A stretch of 64,000 bases of DNA from Galbitalea sp036491035 (GCA_036491035.1 DASXCU010000109.1:19218-83217); one strand, 5' to 3'. Shown: positions 32,256 to 40,617, counted from the first letter of the stretch. Notes: a model not told the origin generated them from the sequence alone. Numbers and translations: made by a program.

Positions 32256-33133
32256 GAGGTGAGAATAACCGATCGGGTCAGCGACCGAGGGTGGTCCGCG
32301 TCGAGACCCCGGCGTTCGGCCAGGGCGACGGCGAACCGCTGCGCGACGACCAATCCCGCCATGGGGTCGAGATCATGCTGAACAAATGTCGCCCCCGTGC
32401 GAGCCACGTCCGTGGCCAGGCCGTCCGGAGCCGCGCCGAGCGACCACACGAGCCTGCCCGGCTGTGCGATCGAGATCGGCCCGTGACGGTAGTCCATCGC
32501 CGGGTAGGACTCGGCCCAGAACTGCGCCGCTTCCCGGGTCTTCAGCGCCGCCTCGAAGGTGAGTCCGACAGCGGGACCGAGACCGACGAACGAAACCTGG
32601 TCCGCGTCGAGCAGGTGGTCGATCGGGACGCCGAGCGCCGTCTCCGCCTGCGCGGCGAGGGCCGGGACATCGTGACCGAGCAGTGCGCGAAGAAGCGCCA
32701 GCGTCGTCGTTGCGAATCGGGTCTGCACGACGGAACGCTCGTCGGCGAAGGGCAAAGCTACCGTCGTGGTCGCGACCGCGGCCGCCGGGGAATCCGGTAC
32801 GGCAGTAATCAGCACCGTAGGGGTGCCGCTCAGTTTTCCGAGCAGATCCACGATCTCTGTCGTCGTCCCCGACCGGGAGATAGTAATGACGAGGTCGTAC
32901 TCGCGATCAAGCGGATACTCCGATCCGGCGAACGCGTCTGTGACGCCCTCGCCCGCCTGTTCACGGAGGACGGCGTAGCTCATCCCGATGAACCAGCTCG
33001 TCCCGCATCCGACGACCGCGACCCGCTGCCCTTTCCGGGGAAGCACCCCGGCAAACTCCTGCGCAGTCGCGGCGGCCTTCCGCCACATCTCCGGCTGGGA
33101 GGCCAGTTCGGCCCCGACAAACGATTCAGACAT
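32252..33133 (-). CDS. SIS-domain sugar isomerase/deaminase (AgaS-like)
   Basis: A 293-aa protein of two SIS domains, like the isomerase half of GlmS and like AgaS. SIS 1: VAVVGCGTSWFIGMSYAVL (about residues 37-55) and ITISRSGTTTEIVDLL (about 83-98), the phosphosugar loop. SIS 2: VSFVGLGPAVGLTFEAALKTREAAQFWAESYPAMDYRHGPIS (about 178-219). AgaS enzymes convert galactosamine-6-phosphate to tagatose-6-phosphate plus ammonia, just the step needed between the deacetylase and the PfkB kinase of this operon. The ATG at 33133 has an AAAGG ribosome-binding site. First gene of the five-gene operon. Confidence 0.82.
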   Translation of the reverse strand: MSESFVGAELASQPEMWRKAAATAQEFAGVLPRKGQRVAVVGCGTSWFIGMSYAVLREQAGEGVTDAFAGSEYPLDREYDLVITISRSGTTTEIVDLLGKLSGTPTVLITAVPDSPAAAVATTTVALPFADERSVVQTRFATTTLALLRALLGHDVPALAAQAETALGVPIDHLLDADQVSFVGLGPAVGLTFEAALKTREAAQFWAESYPAMDYRHGPISIAQPGRLVWSLGAAPDGLATDVARTGATFVQHDLDPMAGLVVAQRFAVALAERRGLDADHPRSLTRSVILTS

Positions 33134-33186
33134 TTGAGCCTTTCGATTCCTGCCACGCTTGGGTCGCATCGCTAGGGAGTATAGAA

Positions 33187-33204
33187 GATCATTTCTGATT
33201 GATG
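33187..33204. promoter_or_regulatory. Candidate DeoR operator A
   Basis: GATCATTTCTGATTGATG contains the TCATTTC core (33189-33195) and half of an inverted repeat (TGATTGA 33196-33202 with TCAATCA 33224-33230). It lies between the divergent SIS and DeoR genes. Confidence 0.5.
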
Positions 33205-33223
33205 CTAGCGTAAAACGTCAAAC

Positions 33224-33236
33224 TCAATCATTTCGG
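33224..33236. promoter_or_regulatory. Candidate DeoR operator B
   Basis: TCAATCATTTCGG has the same TCATTTC core (33228-33234), 39 bp from the core in operator A. Confidence 0.5.
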
Positions 33237-33251
33237 TGCGCAAATGGGCTC

Positions 33252-33257
33252 TAGGAT
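33252..33257 (+). promoter_or_regulatory. Leaderless -10 box of the DeoR gene
   Basis: TAGGAT ends exactly 6 nt before the ATG at 33264. Confidence 0.55.
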
Positions 33258-33263
33258 GAGGGC

Positions 33264-34052
33264 ATGACGCAGCAACAGCGGTTGAACGCGCTGCTCGAGC
33301 TCGTGAGCGAGCGCGGGAATGTGACGATCACGGAAATTGGCGAAGCACTGTCGGTGTCCGCGGCGACCGCTCGTCGCGACCTCGCCGCGCTTGCCGAGCA
33401 GCGACTGGTCACCCGTACTCATGGGGGCGCATCCGCACTCGGCACCGGATACGAGCTTCCGCTGCAGTACAAGATCGCCAGGCAGGCCGAGGCCAAGATG
33501 GCCATCGCACGAGCGGCCGTGGAACTCGTCTCGCCCGGAGACTCGGTAGGACTCAACGGCGGCACCACGACGAGTGAGGTCGCGCGCGTGCTCGGGCGCG
33601 TGGACCGGTTCTCCCGTTCGGACGGCGACTTCGGAGTCACGATCGTGACGAATGCACTCAACATCGCGTACGAGCTATCGGTTCGATCGCACGTCAAGAT
33701 CGTCGTCACGGGTGGCGTCGCCCGCCGGCAGTCGTACGAACTGGTGGGCCCCCTGGTCGCGGCGACCCTCTTTGATGTCGCGCTCGACGTGGCCATATTG
33801 GGCGTCGACGGCTTGAGCGCGCAGTTCGGCGCTACGACCCTGCACGAGGGTGAGGCAGACGTGAGTCGACAGTTCGCGCGGACCGCCCGCAAGGTCGTGA
33901 TCGTCGCGGACTCGACAAAGATCCAGCGCGCGACTTTCGCGCGGATCTGTCCGCTGGATCAGGTCGACGTGTTGATTACCGATGCTCCCGTACCCGGGAG
34001 CTTTGGGGACGAATTGGCGGCCGCGAAGGTTCAGCTCATCGTCGCCGAGTAG
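33264..34052 (+). CDS. DeoR-family repressor of the amino-sugar locus (AgaR-like)
   Basis: A 262-aa DeoR-type regulator. The N-terminal winged HTH (about residues 5-57) reads LLELVSERGNVTITEIGEALSVSAATARRDLAALAEQRLVTRTHGGA, and the C-terminal sensor domain has SVGLNGGTTTSEVARVL (about 92-108), the phosphosugar loop, and the DeoR ending IVADSTKIQRATFARICPLDQVDVLITD. It is divergent from the five-gene catabolic operon and upstream of the transporter genes. It should release DNA on binding a phosphosugar such as GalN-6-P or tagatose-6-P. TCATTTC motifs in both promoter regions are its likely targets. Confidence 0.88.
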   Translation: MTQQQRLNALLELVSERGNVTITEIGEALSVSAATARRDLAALAEQRLVTRTHGGASALGTGYELPLQYKIARQAEAKMAIARAAVELVSPGDSVGLNGGTTTSEVARVLGRVDRFSRSDGDFGVTIVTNALNIAYELSVRSHVKIVVTGGVARRQSYELVGPLVAATLFDVALDVAILGVDGLSAQFGATTLHEGEADVSRQFARTARKVVIVADSTKIQRATFARICPLDQVDVLITDAPVPGSFGDELAAAKVQLIVAE

Positions 34053-34200
34053 CTCCGACTGCTCTTGCGCCGGCGCACATCGCCGCCTAGCATCGCCGCG
34101 CCTCTTGGATTTCGATCTCGTAGCGTGCTCATTTCCAGCACGTTAAAGCTCTCTCCATGAGCGCTTTTGATCTTTTGATCGAATCTTCACGCATCTATTG

Positions 34201-34214
34201 TCATTTCATGATTG
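34201..34214. promoter_or_regulatory. Candidate DeoR operator C upstream of the Gfo/Idh and transporter genes
   Basis: TCATTTCATGATTG repeats the TCATTTC core plus TGATTG of operator A with one base inserted, 50 nt before the ATG at 34264. The rest of the 211-nt gap is AT-richer than the genes and has two TTTTGATC copies near 34167. Confidence 0.5.
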
Positions 34215-34263
34215 TTTTGTCATCATGTGAATCACGATCACGCAAAGAAGCGAGTTGAACCGA

Positions 34264-35481
34264 ATGACCAGCATCGATACGGCAGCAGGGGCGTCTCGTC
34301 GTCCGCTGCGCGTCGGCGTAGTGGGAATCGGTCAGCGATCGGTCATTGTCCGTCACGTCGAAGCGGCGGAGACGGATGCCGCGGTGGTGGCTGCGGTGGA
34401 CACCTCGGCGGAAGGCCGCGGTCGGGTCGCCGATCTGATCGGCGCATTCGTCGAGGTGTTCTCGTCGCTCGACGACTTCATCGCCAGGGCAGACCTGGAC
34501 GCGGCCATCGTCACGACACCGGACTGGACGCACGCGGAGATCGCGGTCACGCTTCTGCGGGCTGGCATCGCGGTGTACCTGGAGAAGCCGCTCGCAATCA
34601 CCCTCGCCGATTGCGACGAGATCCTGACGGTGGCGGCCGAGACCGGTACGCCGCTCTACATCGGTCACAACTTTCGCCACACGTCGGTGGTGCGGATCAT
34701 GCGCGACATCATTGCGCGAGGCGAAATCGGCGAGGTCAAGACGATCTGGTGTCGTCACTTTGTGGGGAACGGTGGCGACTACTACTTCAAGGACTGGCAC
34801 GCCGACCGGAGCAAGGTGAACTCCCTGCTCCTGCAGAAGGCCAGCCACGACCTGGACGTCATCCATCTGCTCGCGGGCGGCTACACGGCTCGGGTCGTGG
34901 GAATGGGCGACCTGATGGTCTACGGCGACGTGACCGATCGCGGCGAAAACTCGGGTCGCATCATGCCCGAGTGGTTCTCCTACGAGAACTGGCCGCCCCT
35001 GGCCGCGACCGGACTCAACCCGGTCGTGGATGTCGAAGACGTTTCGATGGTGATGATGACCCTGGCCAACGGGGTGCTGGCTAGTTACGAGCAGTGCCAC
35101 TTCGCCCCCGACTATTGGCGTAACTACACCGTCATCGGCACCGAGGGTCGGCTCGAGAACTTCGGTGACACCGCCGGCGGCGTTGTGCGGGTGTGGAATC
35201 GGCGATCGGGGTGGCGCGCGAACGGCGATCTCGAATATCCGATCGCCGGCGTCGAGACCGGCCACGACGACGCGGACTTCCTCACCGTTTCTGAGTTCCT
35301 CGCGCACGTGGCGACGGGCAAGGCGCTCTCCGTGTCACCCATTGCCGCGCGTCAGGCGGTGGCCGCGGGCGCACTGGCCACCGAGTCACTCCGTGCGGGT
35401 TCGATCCCGTTGGATGTTCCAGCCCTCCCAGCGAGTGTCGAAGCACACTTCGCCTCTACCCCCAACGCTGCCGACCGGTAG
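34264..35481 (+). CDS. Gfo/Idh/MocA-family NAD(P)-binding protein
   Basis: A 405-aa protein with an N-terminal Rossmann fold (LRVGVVGIGQRSVIVRHVEAA, about residues 16-36), the family EKPLAITLADCDE motif (about 109-121, catalytic lysine of EKP), and a C-terminal alpha/beta domain with KASHDLDVIHLLAGG (about 195-209, likely catalytic H/D). No signal peptide. Family members oxidise sugars or derivatives; one branch, GH109, removes alpha-linked GalNAc by a redox mechanism, which would suit this locus, but similarity at that level cannot be judged by eye. ATG 34264 is preferred over TTG 34255. It is the first gene of the transporter operon. Confidence 0.82.
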   Translation: MTSIDTAAGASRRPLRVGVVGIGQRSVIVRHVEAAETDAAVVAAVDTSAEGRGRVADLIGAFVEVFSSLDDFIARADLDAAIVTTPDWTHAEIAVTLLRAGIAVYLEKPLAITLADCDEILTVAAETGTPLYIGHNFRHTSVVRIMRDIIARGEIGEVKTIWCRHFVGNGGDYYFKDWHADRSKVNSLLLQKASHDLDVIHLLAGGYTARVVGMGDLMVYGDVTDRGENSGRIMPEWFSYENWPPLAATGLNPVVDVEDVSMVMMTLANGVLASYEQCHFAPDYWRNYTVIGTEGRLENFGDTAGGVVRVWNRRSGWRANGDLEYPIAGVETGHDDADFLTVSEFLAHVATGKALSVSPIAARQAVAAGALATESLRAGSIPLDVPALPASVEAHFASTPNAADR

Positions 35482-35504
35482 CGCTACCTCGAAAGGACAC
35501 AGCA

Positions 35505-36827
35505 ATGAGCATTCTGTCTGCAGTTGGAAACCGGAGGCGTCGTCTCGCAGTCGGTACGATCGGCGCGCTCGGCGTCGCGGCTCTCCTCGCGGGGTGCAGC
35601 GCATCCACGACATCGAATACTGGCGGAAGCGGCAGCTACGTCGCGCCGAGCAAGTCGACATCGGCGAGCATCACCTACGCGGTGTGGGACCAGACGCAGG
35701 TCAAGGCGATCGACGCGAATATCAAGGCCTTCAACAAGGTCTATCCCAAGATCCACGTCAACGTGGATGTCACGCCATTCAGCGATTACTGGACAAAGCT
35801 GCCGACCGAGGCATCAAGCGGCACGCTTCCCGACATCTTCTGGATGAACGGACCGAACGCCCAGCTCTACGAAAGCAACGGCAAGATCGCACCCATCACT
35901 GGCGAGGTCAAGGCCGGAGCAATCAAGCCGACCAACTATCCCAAGGCGCTCGACGCGCTCTATACCCTGAACGGCACGGAGTACGGCGTCCCCAAGGACT
36001 TCGACACCATCGGCCTCTGGTACAACACGGCCATCTTCAAGGAGGCTGGAGTGGCCACCCCGACCAACGACTGGACCTGGGACGACTTCAACAAGGCCGC
36101 CGACGAGATCTCCGCGAAACTCGGATCCCAGGGCATCTACGGTGCGGCGGCCGGAATGGATGGCCAGACCACCTACTACGACACCATTTTCCAGGCCGGT
36201 GGCAGTGTCATCAGCGCGAACGGAAAGACGTCCGAATACGACTCCGCCGCGACCGAGAAGGGTATCGACTTCTGGACCAAGCTCATCGCGGACAAGGGAT
36301 CGCCGTCCATCCAGCAGCTGACGGACACCCCGGCCGATCAGTGGTTCGTCTCCGGCAAGGTGGCTATGTACCAGGGTGGCGACTGGGCACGAAGTGAGAT
36401 CGCCGCATCGCCCATCGTCAAGAACGTCCAGGTCGCGCCCCTCCCGAAGGGTGTCAAGCGGGCCACGGTTATCCACGGTGTGTCGAACGTGGTCGCTGCG
36501 AACAGCAAGCACAAGGCCGCCGCCCAGGCGTTCCAGGTGTTCCTGGCCAGCAAGGCGGCCCAGCTTCAGCAAGGTAACCTCGGTGCCGTGATCCCCGCGT
36601 TCAACGGGACCCAGTCCGCGTTCGCCGCGTCCATGCCGGGCGTACGACTGCAGACGTTCCTCGATGAGGTCGCCTACTCGGTTCCGCTTCCCTCCTCGAA
36701 GAACACCGCCGCGTGGAACACGTTCGAGGCAGCGCTCCTGCCGAAGGCGTTCTCCGGGCAGATGCCGGTTGATACCGCTCTCAAGCAGTTGACCACCGAG
36801 ATGAACGGCGCGCTGGCAAAGGAATGA
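35505..36827 (+). CDS. Carbohydrate ABC transporter solute-binding lipoprotein (family 1)
   Basis: A 440-aa extracellular binding protein. The signal peptide has twin-arginine-like basic residues (NRRRRLAVG) and a lipobox LLAGC with the lipidated cysteine near residue 30. The mature protein has the family 1 pattern: ITYAVWDQTQVKAIDANIKAFNKVYPKI, then GVPKDFDTIGLWYNTAIFKEAGV (about 162-184) and WFVSGKVAMYQGGDWA (about 283-298). It hands a sugar, probably a GalNAc-type monosaccharide or oligosaccharide, to the two permeases behind it. Ribosome-binding site GAAAGGA. No ATPase gene is in the operon, so a shared MsiK-like ATPase is expected elsewhere. Confidence 0.9.
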   Translation: MSILSAVGNRRRRLAVGTIGALGVAALLAGCSASTTSNTGGSGSYVAPSKSTSASITYAVWDQTQVKAIDANIKAFNKVYPKIHVNVDVTPFSDYWTKLPTEASSGTLPDIFWMNGPNAQLYESNGKIAPITGEVKAGAIKPTNYPKALDALYTLNGTEYGVPKDFDTIGLWYNTAIFKEAGVATPTNDWTWDDFNKAADEISAKLGSQGIYGAAAGMDGQTTYYDTIFQAGGSVISANGKTSEYDSAATEKGIDFWTKLIADKGSPSIQQLTDTPADQWFVSGKVAMYQGGDWARSEIAASPIVKNVQVAPLPKGVKRATVIHGVSNVVAANSKHKAAAQAFQVFLASKAAQLQQGNLGAVIPAFNGTQSAFAASMPGVRLQTFLDEVAYSVPLPSSKNTAAWNTFEAALLPKAFSGQMPVDTALKQLTTEMNGALAKE

Positions 36828-37774
36828 CCTTCAGGACCGTGAACGACCGCTCGGCTCTGCCGGCTGCCCTTCGGAGCAACCGGCGAGGCCGGGCGGCCGC
36901 GCGCCACGACGGATTCTGGCCGTGGCTGTTCGTGCTGCCGCTGCTGTTCGGGGTTGGCGTCTTCTACATCTGGCCGATTCTCCAGACGGCCTACTACTCC
37001 TTCACCACGTCGGGCGCCTTCGGCTCGGGGGTCACGTGGGTCGGCTTCAGCAACTTCTCCCGGCTCATCTCGGACCCGCAGCTCTACCAGTCGCTGTGGA
37101 ACACTCTGATCTACACAGCCATCGTGCTCCTGGGGATTCCGATCGCCGTCTGGCTGGCGAGCCTCATCAATACCCCAGGCCTGCGATTCGCTTCGCTGTA
37201 TCGGGTTCTGTTCTTTCTGCCGTACGTTGCCATGCCCACGGCGGTCGCACTCGTCTGGCGGATCATCTTCAACGGCGACTTCGGCATCCTCAACTACGTG
37301 CTGTCGCTATTCGGGATCAAGGGACCGTACTGGATCAGCTCTCCGGGCTTCGCACTCATCGCCGTCTCGATCGTCGGACTGTGGTCGTCACTCGGGTTCT
37401 CGATGATCATTCTCAGCGCCGGGTTGAAGAACATCCCGCCCGAATACTACGAAGCGGCCGAGCTCGATGGGGCGAACCGCTGGCGTCAGTTCCGCTCCGT
37501 CACCGTGCCCCAGCTCGCTCCGAGCATCTTCTTCGTGATCATCATCACGACCATCTCGAGCTTCCAGTTGTTCGACCTGCTCTACGCCCTGCTCGGTCCG
37601 AACAATCCGATCCTGCCGGACACCACCTCTCTCGTCTTCTACTTCTACAGCCAGGGATTCGTTGCCAACGACAAGGGCTACGCGGCTGCCGTGGCGATCT
37701 TCATCTTCGTTCTGATCGGCATCGTCACGATCGTCCAGTTCCGTCTCCAGCGCAGGTGGGTGAACAATGACTAG
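36824..37774 (+). CDS. Sugar ABC transporter permease (MalF type)
   Basis: A 316-aa inner-membrane subunit with six predicted helices. The N-terminus is basic (RSNRRGRAAARHDG), helix 1 is FWPWLFVLPLLFGVGVFYIWPILQTAYYS. The cytosolic EAA loop that meets the ATPase reads EYYEAAELDGANRWRQFRSVTVPQLAPS (about residues 206-233). Its ATG overlaps the stop of the binding-protein gene (ATGA), and its end overlaps the next permease by 8 nt. Confidence 0.92.
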   Translation: MTFRTVNDRSALPAALRSNRRGRAAARHDGFWPWLFVLPLLFGVGVFYIWPILQTAYYSFTTSGAFGSGVTWVGFSNFSRLISDPQLYQSLWNTLIYTAIVLLGIPIAVWLASLINTPGLRFASLYRVLFFLPYVAMPTAVALVWRIIFNGDFGILNYVLSLFGIKGPYWISSPGFALIAVSIVGLWSSLGFSMIILSAGLKNIPPEYYEAAELDGANRWRQFRSVTVPQLAPSIFFVIIITTISSFQLFDLLYALLGPNNPILPDTTSLVFYFYSQGFVANDKGYAAAVAIFIFVLIGIVTIVQFRLQRRWVNND

Positions 37775-38660
37775 CGCGGCGACACGGCTGCGGATGGCGC
37801 GCGCCAGCCGCGCACACGTGAAGACTGCGACCGGTCGCCCGGGTCGTCGCGGGGGAAGTCACGTGCCCGTGCACATCGTGCTGGCGGTCGGAGGAATCCT
37901 GATGGCGTTCCCCTTTATCTGGCAGATCATCATGTCGCTCTCGACCAATGCCCAGGTGCAGGGCGTCGTTCCGACCTTCTGGCCGGGTCAGCTGCAGTGG
38001 GGCAACTACGCGGACGTGTTCACGCGGCTGCCGTTCCTGAGTCAACTCGGAAACTCGGTGCTGATCACCCTCATCCGGACCGTCGCGCAGATCATCCTCT
38101 GCACCGCCGCGGGCTACGCGTTCGCCCGCATGCGTTTCGTCGGTCGCTCCACGCTGTTGGCGATCGTCCTGTCGATCCTCCTCGTGCCCGCGCAGGTCTA
38201 CCTCATCTCGCAGTACCAGATCGTTCAGGGTCTGGGCTGGCTCAATACGCTCATGGGTCTCGTCGCTCCCGGACTGTTCAGCGCGTTCGGCACCTTCCTC
38301 ATGCGAACGGCGTTCCTCAACATGCCGGCCGAGCTCGAGGAGGCGGCCAGGATGGACGGGGCCAATCCGTTCCAGACGTTCTGGCGGATCATGGTGCCGC
38401 TCGCGCTGCCGAGTATCAGCGTTCTCGCGATCACGACGGTCCTGTGGTCCTGGAATGAGTTGTTGTGGCCGCTCGTCGTGTCGACCTACGCGAGCGCCAT
38501 GCCGCTCTCGGCCGGACTGGCGACACTCGCCGGTGACGTGACCGTCAACTATCCGGTGCTGATGGCGGCGAGCCTGATGGCGATGGCTCCCGTTCTGATC
38601 CTGTTCATCGCGTTGCAGCGCCGCGTGATCAACGGGCTGGCGTCATCGGGGCTCAAGTAG
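37767..38660 (+). CDS. Sugar ABC transporter permease (MalG type)
   Basis: A 297-aa second permease with six helices. Helix 1 is VHIVLAVGGILMAFPFIWQIIMSL; the EAA loop is ELEEAARMDGANPFQTFWRIMVPLALPS (about residues 190-217). It forms the channel with the MalF-type partner. This is the last gene of the transporter operon; the SCO1664 gene lies convergent 34 nt downstream. The absence of an ATPase gene in the operon is normal for actinobacterial sugar importers that share one ATPase. Confidence 0.92.
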   Translation: MTSAATRLRMARASRAHVKTATGRPGRRGGSHVPVHIVLAVGGILMAFPFIWQIIMSLSTNAQVQGVVPTFWPGQLQWGNYADVFTRLPFLSQLGNSVLITLIRTVAQIILCTAAGYAFARMRFVGRSTLLAIVLSILLVPAQVYLISQYQIVQGLGWLNTLMGLVAPGLFSAFGTFLMRTAFLNMPAELEEAARMDGANPFQTFWRIMVPLALPSISVLAITTVLWSWNELLWPLVVSTYASAMPLSAGLATLAGDVTVNYPVLMAASLMAMAPVLILFIALQRRVINGLASSGLK

Positions 38661-38694
38661 GTCCGTCTCGGCTGGGGCTACCGGGCGGCCTGAG

Positions 38695-39462
38695 TCAAAA
38701 CAGCGGCCACGGGAGCGAGGGCATTTCGCCGTGCGGCGCGGGGAACACCGCCCTCGAGCGCAGTCGGTCGCATCGGGCGGCGAGCGAAGCGATCTCGAGC
38801 GGGTCGATCAACGCACCCAGTGCCAGACCGAGAACGCCGTCGAGGTCGGCACGAACCCGATCGATACCCTCCAGTTCGGTGTCATTAAGCGGCACACCGA
38901 CCCAGCCCCAGAGCACCGTACGCAGCTTGTGCTCGACGTGGAAAGTCAATCCGTGGTCGACTCCGTGCCGATGACCACCCGACATCTCCAGCACATGTGC
39001 GCCCTTTCGATCGGCATTATTTACAACGACGTCGAAGATCGCCATCCGCCGCAGTGCGGCTGAGTCCTCGTGGATGAGAGTGACCGGCCTCTCGCTCTCG
39101 TCCAAGCCGTCCACGATCGCACACCACCCCGCGCTCGGCACGCTCTCCGATGCCACGAGATCGACCGCGGACTGTTCAGGATCCGGTTCCTTCCACAACT
39201 GCACCATGCCAGGCCCAAGTGGGCCATCCCGAAGCCACGTCTGCGGCACCACGTCCCATCCGAAGGACGTCGACACGAGGTACGCGGCAACCTCGCGTCC
39301 AGCGAGTGTTCCGTCCGGAAAATCCCAGAGCGGGCGCTCGCCCTCGACCGGTTTGTACACGACGGGAACGTCGCCGATTCCGGCCAGGTAGGTCTGGTTG
39401 GATGCAGTCCGGATGCGTCCCCTGAGCACGAGTTCGCCCTGCGGCTCGGCATCCACACTCAT
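38695..39462 (-). CDS. SCO1664-family protein
   Basis: A 255-aa protein of the actinobacterial SCO1664 family, with a fold related to phosphatidylinositol 3/4-kinase-like domains. Visible features are VVYKPVEGERPLWDFPDGTLAGREVAAYLVS (about residues 34-64), with a lysine in an ATP-like position, and the histidine/aspartate cluster VVNNADRKGAHVLEMSGGHRHGVDHGLTFH (about 145-174), which looks like a catalytic and metal loop. Activity is not established. ATG overlaps the DUF3090 stop by 4 nt. Third gene of the MSMEG_4193 / DUF3090 / SCO1664 operon. Confidence 0.85.
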   Translation of the reverse strand: MSVDAEPQGELVLRGRIRTASNQTYLAGIGDVPVVYKPVEGERPLWDFPDGTLAGREVAAYLVSTSFGWDVVPQTWLRDGPLGPGMVQLWKEPDPEQSAVDLVASESVPSAGWCAIVDGLDESERPVTLIHEDSAALRRMAIFDVVVNNADRKGAHVLEMSGGHRHGVDHGLTFHVEHKLRTVLWGWVGVPLNDTELEGIDRVRADLDGVLGLALGALIDPLEIASLAARCDRLRSRAVFPAPHGEMPSLPWPLF

Positions 39463-39956
39463 CCGGTCGTTCCCCGACCGGCCCGGACGATGTCGAAGGT
39501 GCGCTTCGCGAATGCGCGGGCCGTACCCACCGGCATCCGGATCTCGAAGATCTCCCGGGGCTCGAGCGCGTCGGAATCGCTGTCCGCGTCCGACTCGTCG
39601 CCCTCGTCGATGGGGTAGGCCTCGATGACGATCTGGGTCGTTGTCGGATCCCAGCCGAGTCCGATCGCCCCAGTCCGGAACTCCGGCTCGACAGGCTGGT
39701 CGAGTGGTTCCGCGTCGACGAGCTCGGGCGGACTGGTTGCCGGAACACTCGACGGGTTGCCGTCCGTCGTCATGAGCGCGTCGAGGATCTCGTCGATCTT
39801 CGCGGCGAGAAGCGCGGATTGCTCCTTCTCGATCAACACGCTTGTGACGCGTGGACCAAGGCGAGCCTGAAGGTAGAACGCGCGCGAGCCTGGCGGCCCG
39901 ATCGTGCCTACGACGACCCGGTCGGGCCAGTCGTAGCGGTAGACGATCGCGGCCAT
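39459..39956 (-). CDS. DUF3090-family protein
   Basis: A 165-aa protein of the DUF3090 family, found almost always next to SCO1664-type proteins and the MSMEG_4193 phosphatase. It opens AAIVYRYDWPDRVVVGTIGPPGSRAFYLQARLG (residues 2-34), is rich in beta strands, has an acidic central stretch (EGDESDADSDSDALEPRE) and ends in a helix with ARAFAKRTFDIVRAGRG. Function unknown. A TAGGAT box 6 nt before its ATG, made partly from the stop codon of the upstream gene, suggests an extra leaderless promoter. Confidence 0.85.
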   Translation of the reverse strand: MAAIVYRYDWPDRVVVGTIGPPGSRAFYLQARLGPRVTSVLIEKEQSALLAAKIDEILDALMTTDGNPSSVPATSPPELVDAEPLDQPVEPEFRTGAIGLGWDPTTTQIVIEAYPIDEGDESDADSDSDALEPREIFEIRMPVGTARAFAKRTFDIVRAGRGTTG

Positions 39957-39962
39957 CTCTTC

Positions 39963-39968
39963 ATCCTA
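39963..39968 (-). promoter_or_regulatory. Leaderless -10 box of the DUF3090 gene
   Basis: Minus-strand TAGGAT ends 6 nt before the ATG at 39956; its TAG is the stop codon of the MSMEG_4193-like gene. Confidence 0.5.
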
Positions 39969-40604
39969 GGAGCGCAGCCAGGAGAGGTCGCCCGAGTCGG
40001 TGTTAGTGGCGAGTACGTCTGGTCCCTCATCGCCGAACCGCACCACGGACACCGATGCCGGTCCAACGAAGATTCGCTGGAACTGGTCCAGGTGCATGCC
40101 GAGAGCATCGGCCAGTACTGCTTTGATGATGTCGGCGTGGCTCACCACCGCCCACACCGCGCTCGCACCGAACTGCCTGGTGATGGCGGCATCGCGGCCA
40201 CGAATCGAGGCGACCGCACGCGCCTGCATCGCCGCGAGTGATTCGCCGCCGGGAAACACTGCCGCCGAGGGCTGCCGCTGTACGACCGGCCAGAGCGGTT
40301 CCCGGGCTAACTCTGCCAGCGGTCGACCCTGCCAGTCGCCGTAGTCGCACTCGGTGACCGCGTCATCGATCGTTTCCGGTGGAACGACCTCCTGAGCGGC
40401 CAGAATCAGTGACGCGGTCTGCCGGCACCGCTCGAGCGGACTCGACACGACTTCGGCAAGGGGAACCGATGCGAGTCGATCCGCGGTCCTCGCGGCCTGG
40501 GCGAGCCCAACCTCGTCGAGTTCGACACCCGGCGTGCGCCCGGCCAGAATGCCGCTCGCGTTCGCCGGGGTGCGACCGTGCCGCACGAGCAGGACCATCG
40601 CCAT
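39966..40604 (-). CDS. Histidine phosphatase, MSMEG_4193 type
   Basis: A 212-aa histidine-phosphatase-superfamily protein. The catalytic LLVRHGRTPANASG is near residues 5-18; the second arginine pattern SSPLERCRQTA near 55-65; the second histidine in VVSHADIIKAVLADALGMHLDQFQRI near 151-176. It belongs to the MSMEG_4193 family that heads the operon with DUF3090 and SCO1664 in actinobacteria. ATG 40604 is chosen because TAGGCT lies 7 nt before it; the in-frame start at 40676 would run through a terminator hairpin. Substrate unknown. Confidence 0.88.
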   Translation of the reverse strand: MAMVLLVRHGRTPANASGILAGRTPGVELDEVGLAQAARTADRLASVPLAEVVSSPLERCRQTASLILAAQEVVPPETIDDAVTECDYGDWQGRPLAELAREPLWPVVQRQPSAAVFPGGESLAAMQARAVASIRGRDAAITRQFGASAVWAVVSHADIIKAVLADALGMHLDQFQRIFVGPASVSVVRFGDEGPDVLATNTDSGDLSWLRS

Positions 40605-40611
40605 GTCGACC

Positions 40612-40617
40612 AGCCTA
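40612..40617 (-). promoter_or_regulatory. Leaderless -10 box of the MSMEG_4193-like gene
   Basis: Minus-strand TAGGCT ends 7 nt before the ATG at 40604 and directly follows the hairpin at 40618-40647. Confidence 0.5.
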
